DNA of 64,000 bases. It comes from Marinoscillum sp040222955 (GTDB taxonomy: Bacteria > Bacteroidota > Bacteroidia > Cytophagales > Cyclobacteriaceae). Below the pieces are notes generated by a model that was given only the letters and a program-made list of their open reading frames with translations, was not told where the DNA came from and did no database searches. Of this stretch, positions 62,555 through 64,000 are shown one piece after another (the stretch's first letter is position 1; every line of letters begins with the position of its first letter). Both the position numbers and the translations under genes were made by a program. The DNA lies in contig NZ_JAVKCA010000011.1 of assembly GCF_040222955.1 (NCBI RefSeq), forward strand, positions 62,001 through 126,000, read 5' to 3'.

Positions 62555-64000
62555 TTATTTAAGTATCACCCCGGGAAATAACTCCGGGACATTTTTTAGT
62601 GTAAAATTGATATTGCGCTCCAGCGCTGTTTTTTTGAAGTTATGAATGAGCTCCAGCGCATCATGATCTATTTGGCGCGACTGTGACCCATCTATGATCA
62701 CCTGACTGTTTTCCGGTAGGTAATCCAACGACAGTTGTAGCCCCACCTTGTTTAGAAAAGAGACGTGCTCACTCAACCGCAGGTGTATTTGGGGTTGACC
62801 GTCTTGTTCCTTTTCCTCATAATGATAGGCCACGCGGTAGTTGGCCCTCAGGATGTAAAACACGCCCACTCCCATTCCGATCAGAATGCCAATTAGCAAG
62901 TCTGTGAAGAGGATGGCAATGATGGTGACAATAAATGGAATGAATTGCTCGCGCCCCAGCCCGAATTGCTGTCGGTAAAGTGCCGGCTTGGTCAGTTTGA
63001 ATCCAACCATTACCAAAATGGCTGCCAATGACGCCAGAGGTATTTCGTTGATCACCTGAGGCAGAAATGCCACAAAAATCAGCAGAAGCATCCCATGGAT
63101 AAACGCTGATTTTTTAGTCCTGGCTCCCGCATCTATGTTAGCAGAACCTCGCACTATAACTGCGGTAACTGGCAGTCCTCCAATCAAACCACATATTACG
63201 TTCCCTATTCCCTGAGCCTTCAGCTCTGCATTATGCGGCGTCCGTCGCTTCTGAGGGTCTAGCTTATCTATTGCTTCAATGCTCAGTAGGGTTTCCAGGC
63301 TGGCCACAATGGCCAATGTGGCTGCTGTGATGTAAACGTTCACATTACTGAGCACTCCAAGATCTGGTCCCCTGAATACTGTACTCAAAGAGTCCAGCCC
63401 CTCGATGACCGGTATATTGACCATATGGCTGCTATTGATCACCAGGTCAGAGCCCGAAAATTTAAAGAATTGATTGATCGCAATACCACAGACTACTACC
63501 AGTAAACCACTGGGCACATGCTTCAAAAGTTTGTTCTGTTTGATAAAAGGACGCTCCCAGAGTATAAGCAGGAGCAAAGAAAAAAGGCCGACAGTTACAC
63601 TTCCTGGTACTAAATGCTCAAAGGAAGCAAAGAGCGAGCTGATCGTGTTGCTGCCATCTTTTTGGATAAATTCCATCTCCCCGAAGGCATCAGAATCAAA
63701 ACCCACTAAATGCGGAATCTGCTTCAGGATCAATATGAGCCCAATGGCAGCAAGCATTCCTTTGATAATGGACGAAGGAAAATACATTCCTACAATACCG
63801 GCCTTCATCTGACCGAGAAAGAACTGCAGAATACCTGCCAGCACGATGGCTGTCAGAAATGCCTCATAACTTCCTAATGTTTCTATGGCCCCAAGTACAA
63901 TCACCACCAGCCCTGCAGCAGGGCCAGTCACACTCAGTTGGGATTTGCTGAGAAGGCTTACCACCAACCCCCCTACGACACCTGATATAATTCCGGCAAA
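62555..64000 (-). CDS. SulP-family inorganic anion transporter with STAS domain (5' end outside window)
   Basis: About 481 codons are in the window. The frame is open to the right edge, and the TTG at 63967 is internal because the SulP N-terminal pattern GIISGVVGGLVVSLLS reads through it. Transmembrane segments include the signature SVTGPAAGLVVIVLG, SSIIKGMLAAIGLILILKQIPH and RGSANIDAGARTK. The cytoplasmic STAS domain is at the C-terminus (VIIDGSQSRQIDHDALELI). SulP proteins carry sulfate, bicarbonate or dicarboxylates with Na or H coupling. The beta-carbonic anhydrase encoded immediately downstream argues for bicarbonate (BicA-like) but sulfate is not excluded. The start codon is beyond the window. 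Confidence 0.93.
   Translation of the reverse strand, partial: FAGIISGVVGGLVVSLLSKSQLSVTGPAAGLVVIVLGAIETLGSYEAFLTAIVLAGILQFFLGQMKAGIVGMYFPSSIIKGMLAAIGLILILKQIPHLVGFDSDAFGEMEFIQKDGSNTISSLFASFEHLVPGSVTVGLFSLLLLILWERPFIKQNKLLKHVPSGLLVVVCGIAINQFFKFSGSDLVINSSHMVNIPVIEGLDSLSTVFRGPDLGVLSNVNVYITAATLAIVASLETLLSIEAIDKLDPQKRRTPHNAELKAQGIGNVICGLIGGLPVTAVIVRGSANIDAGARTKKSAFIHGMLLLIFVAFLPQVINEIPLASLAAILVMVGFKLTKPALYRQQFGLGREQFIPFIVTIIAILFTDLLIGILIGMGVGVFYILRANYRVAYHYEEKEQDGQPQIHLRLSEHVSFLNKVGLQLSLDYLPENSQVIIDGSQSRQIDHDALELIHNFKKTALERNINFTLKNVPELFPGVILK

Overview
The window looks like a chromosomal segment from a Bacteroidota bacterium, most probably of the order Cytophagales. The evidence is two very large secreted proteins with type IX secretion (T9SS) sorting domains ending in Y(K/R)V(I/V)I(K/R)H, a SusC/SusD pair, a GH97 enzyme, a secreted TPR-CHAT protein and scarce Shine-Dalgarno sequences. 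The genus cannot be set from the sequence alone. No rRNA, tRNA, insertion sequence, prophage or CRISPR array was seen. No gene-free stretch exceeds 300 bases; the longest are the divergent control regions at 11667-11891 and 38714-38983.

Layout. 1-1106: 3' part of a two-lobed aspartyl protease with a PDZ domain. 1142-4980: a compact specialised-metabolism locus with an FAD oxidoreductase, a UbiA-type prenyltransferase, a type III polyketide synthase and a methyltransferase. 4998-11666 (minus): a T9SS protein of about 2,220 residues with 312-bp tandem repeats. 11892-16417: SusC and SusD. 16487-16912: a small membrane protein. 16997-38713 (minus): a single uninterrupted T9SS gene of about 21.7 kb (about 7,240 residues). 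It holds nine LamG-like domains with a common motif, a beta-helix, a seven-bladed FG-GAP propeller, a six-bladed NHL propeller, eight cadherin-like repeats, Ig-like domains, LRRs and a sorting domain. 38984-43591: a secreted TPR-CHAT protein and an in-frame downstream histidine kinase. 43664-49219: dienelactone hydrolase, DNA polymerase I, a threonine dehydratase-like enzyme and a lipid kinase. 49227-53378: an Lgt-like protein, a thioesterase, a metallo-hydrolase and two paralogous universal stress proteins. 53540-58275: a SusB-type GH97, an oxidoreductase/MarR pair and a paraoxonase-like protein. 58354-61193 (minus): an ECF sigma factor, a HEAT-repeat anti-sigma factor and two DUF4097-type proteins. 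61379-64000 (minus): DoxX, a beta-carbonic anhydrase and a SulP transporter that runs off the right edge.

How the parts fit. The metabolism locus resembles phenolic-lipid pathways (type III PKS, methyltransferase, flavoprotein) with a prenyltransferase added. The two giant proteins share a C-terminal module of about 540 residues. It contains an invariant 19-residue basic segment with one Cys, encoded by different synonymous codons in the two genes. The giant gene is divergent from a secreted CHAT protein, which suggests, without proving it, a protease-substrate or shared-envelope relationship. The two stress-protein genes carry the same 14-nt TGA-N6-TCA box at almost the same distance from their start codons, suggesting common control. 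SulP and carbonic anhydrase look like a bicarbonate uptake unit.
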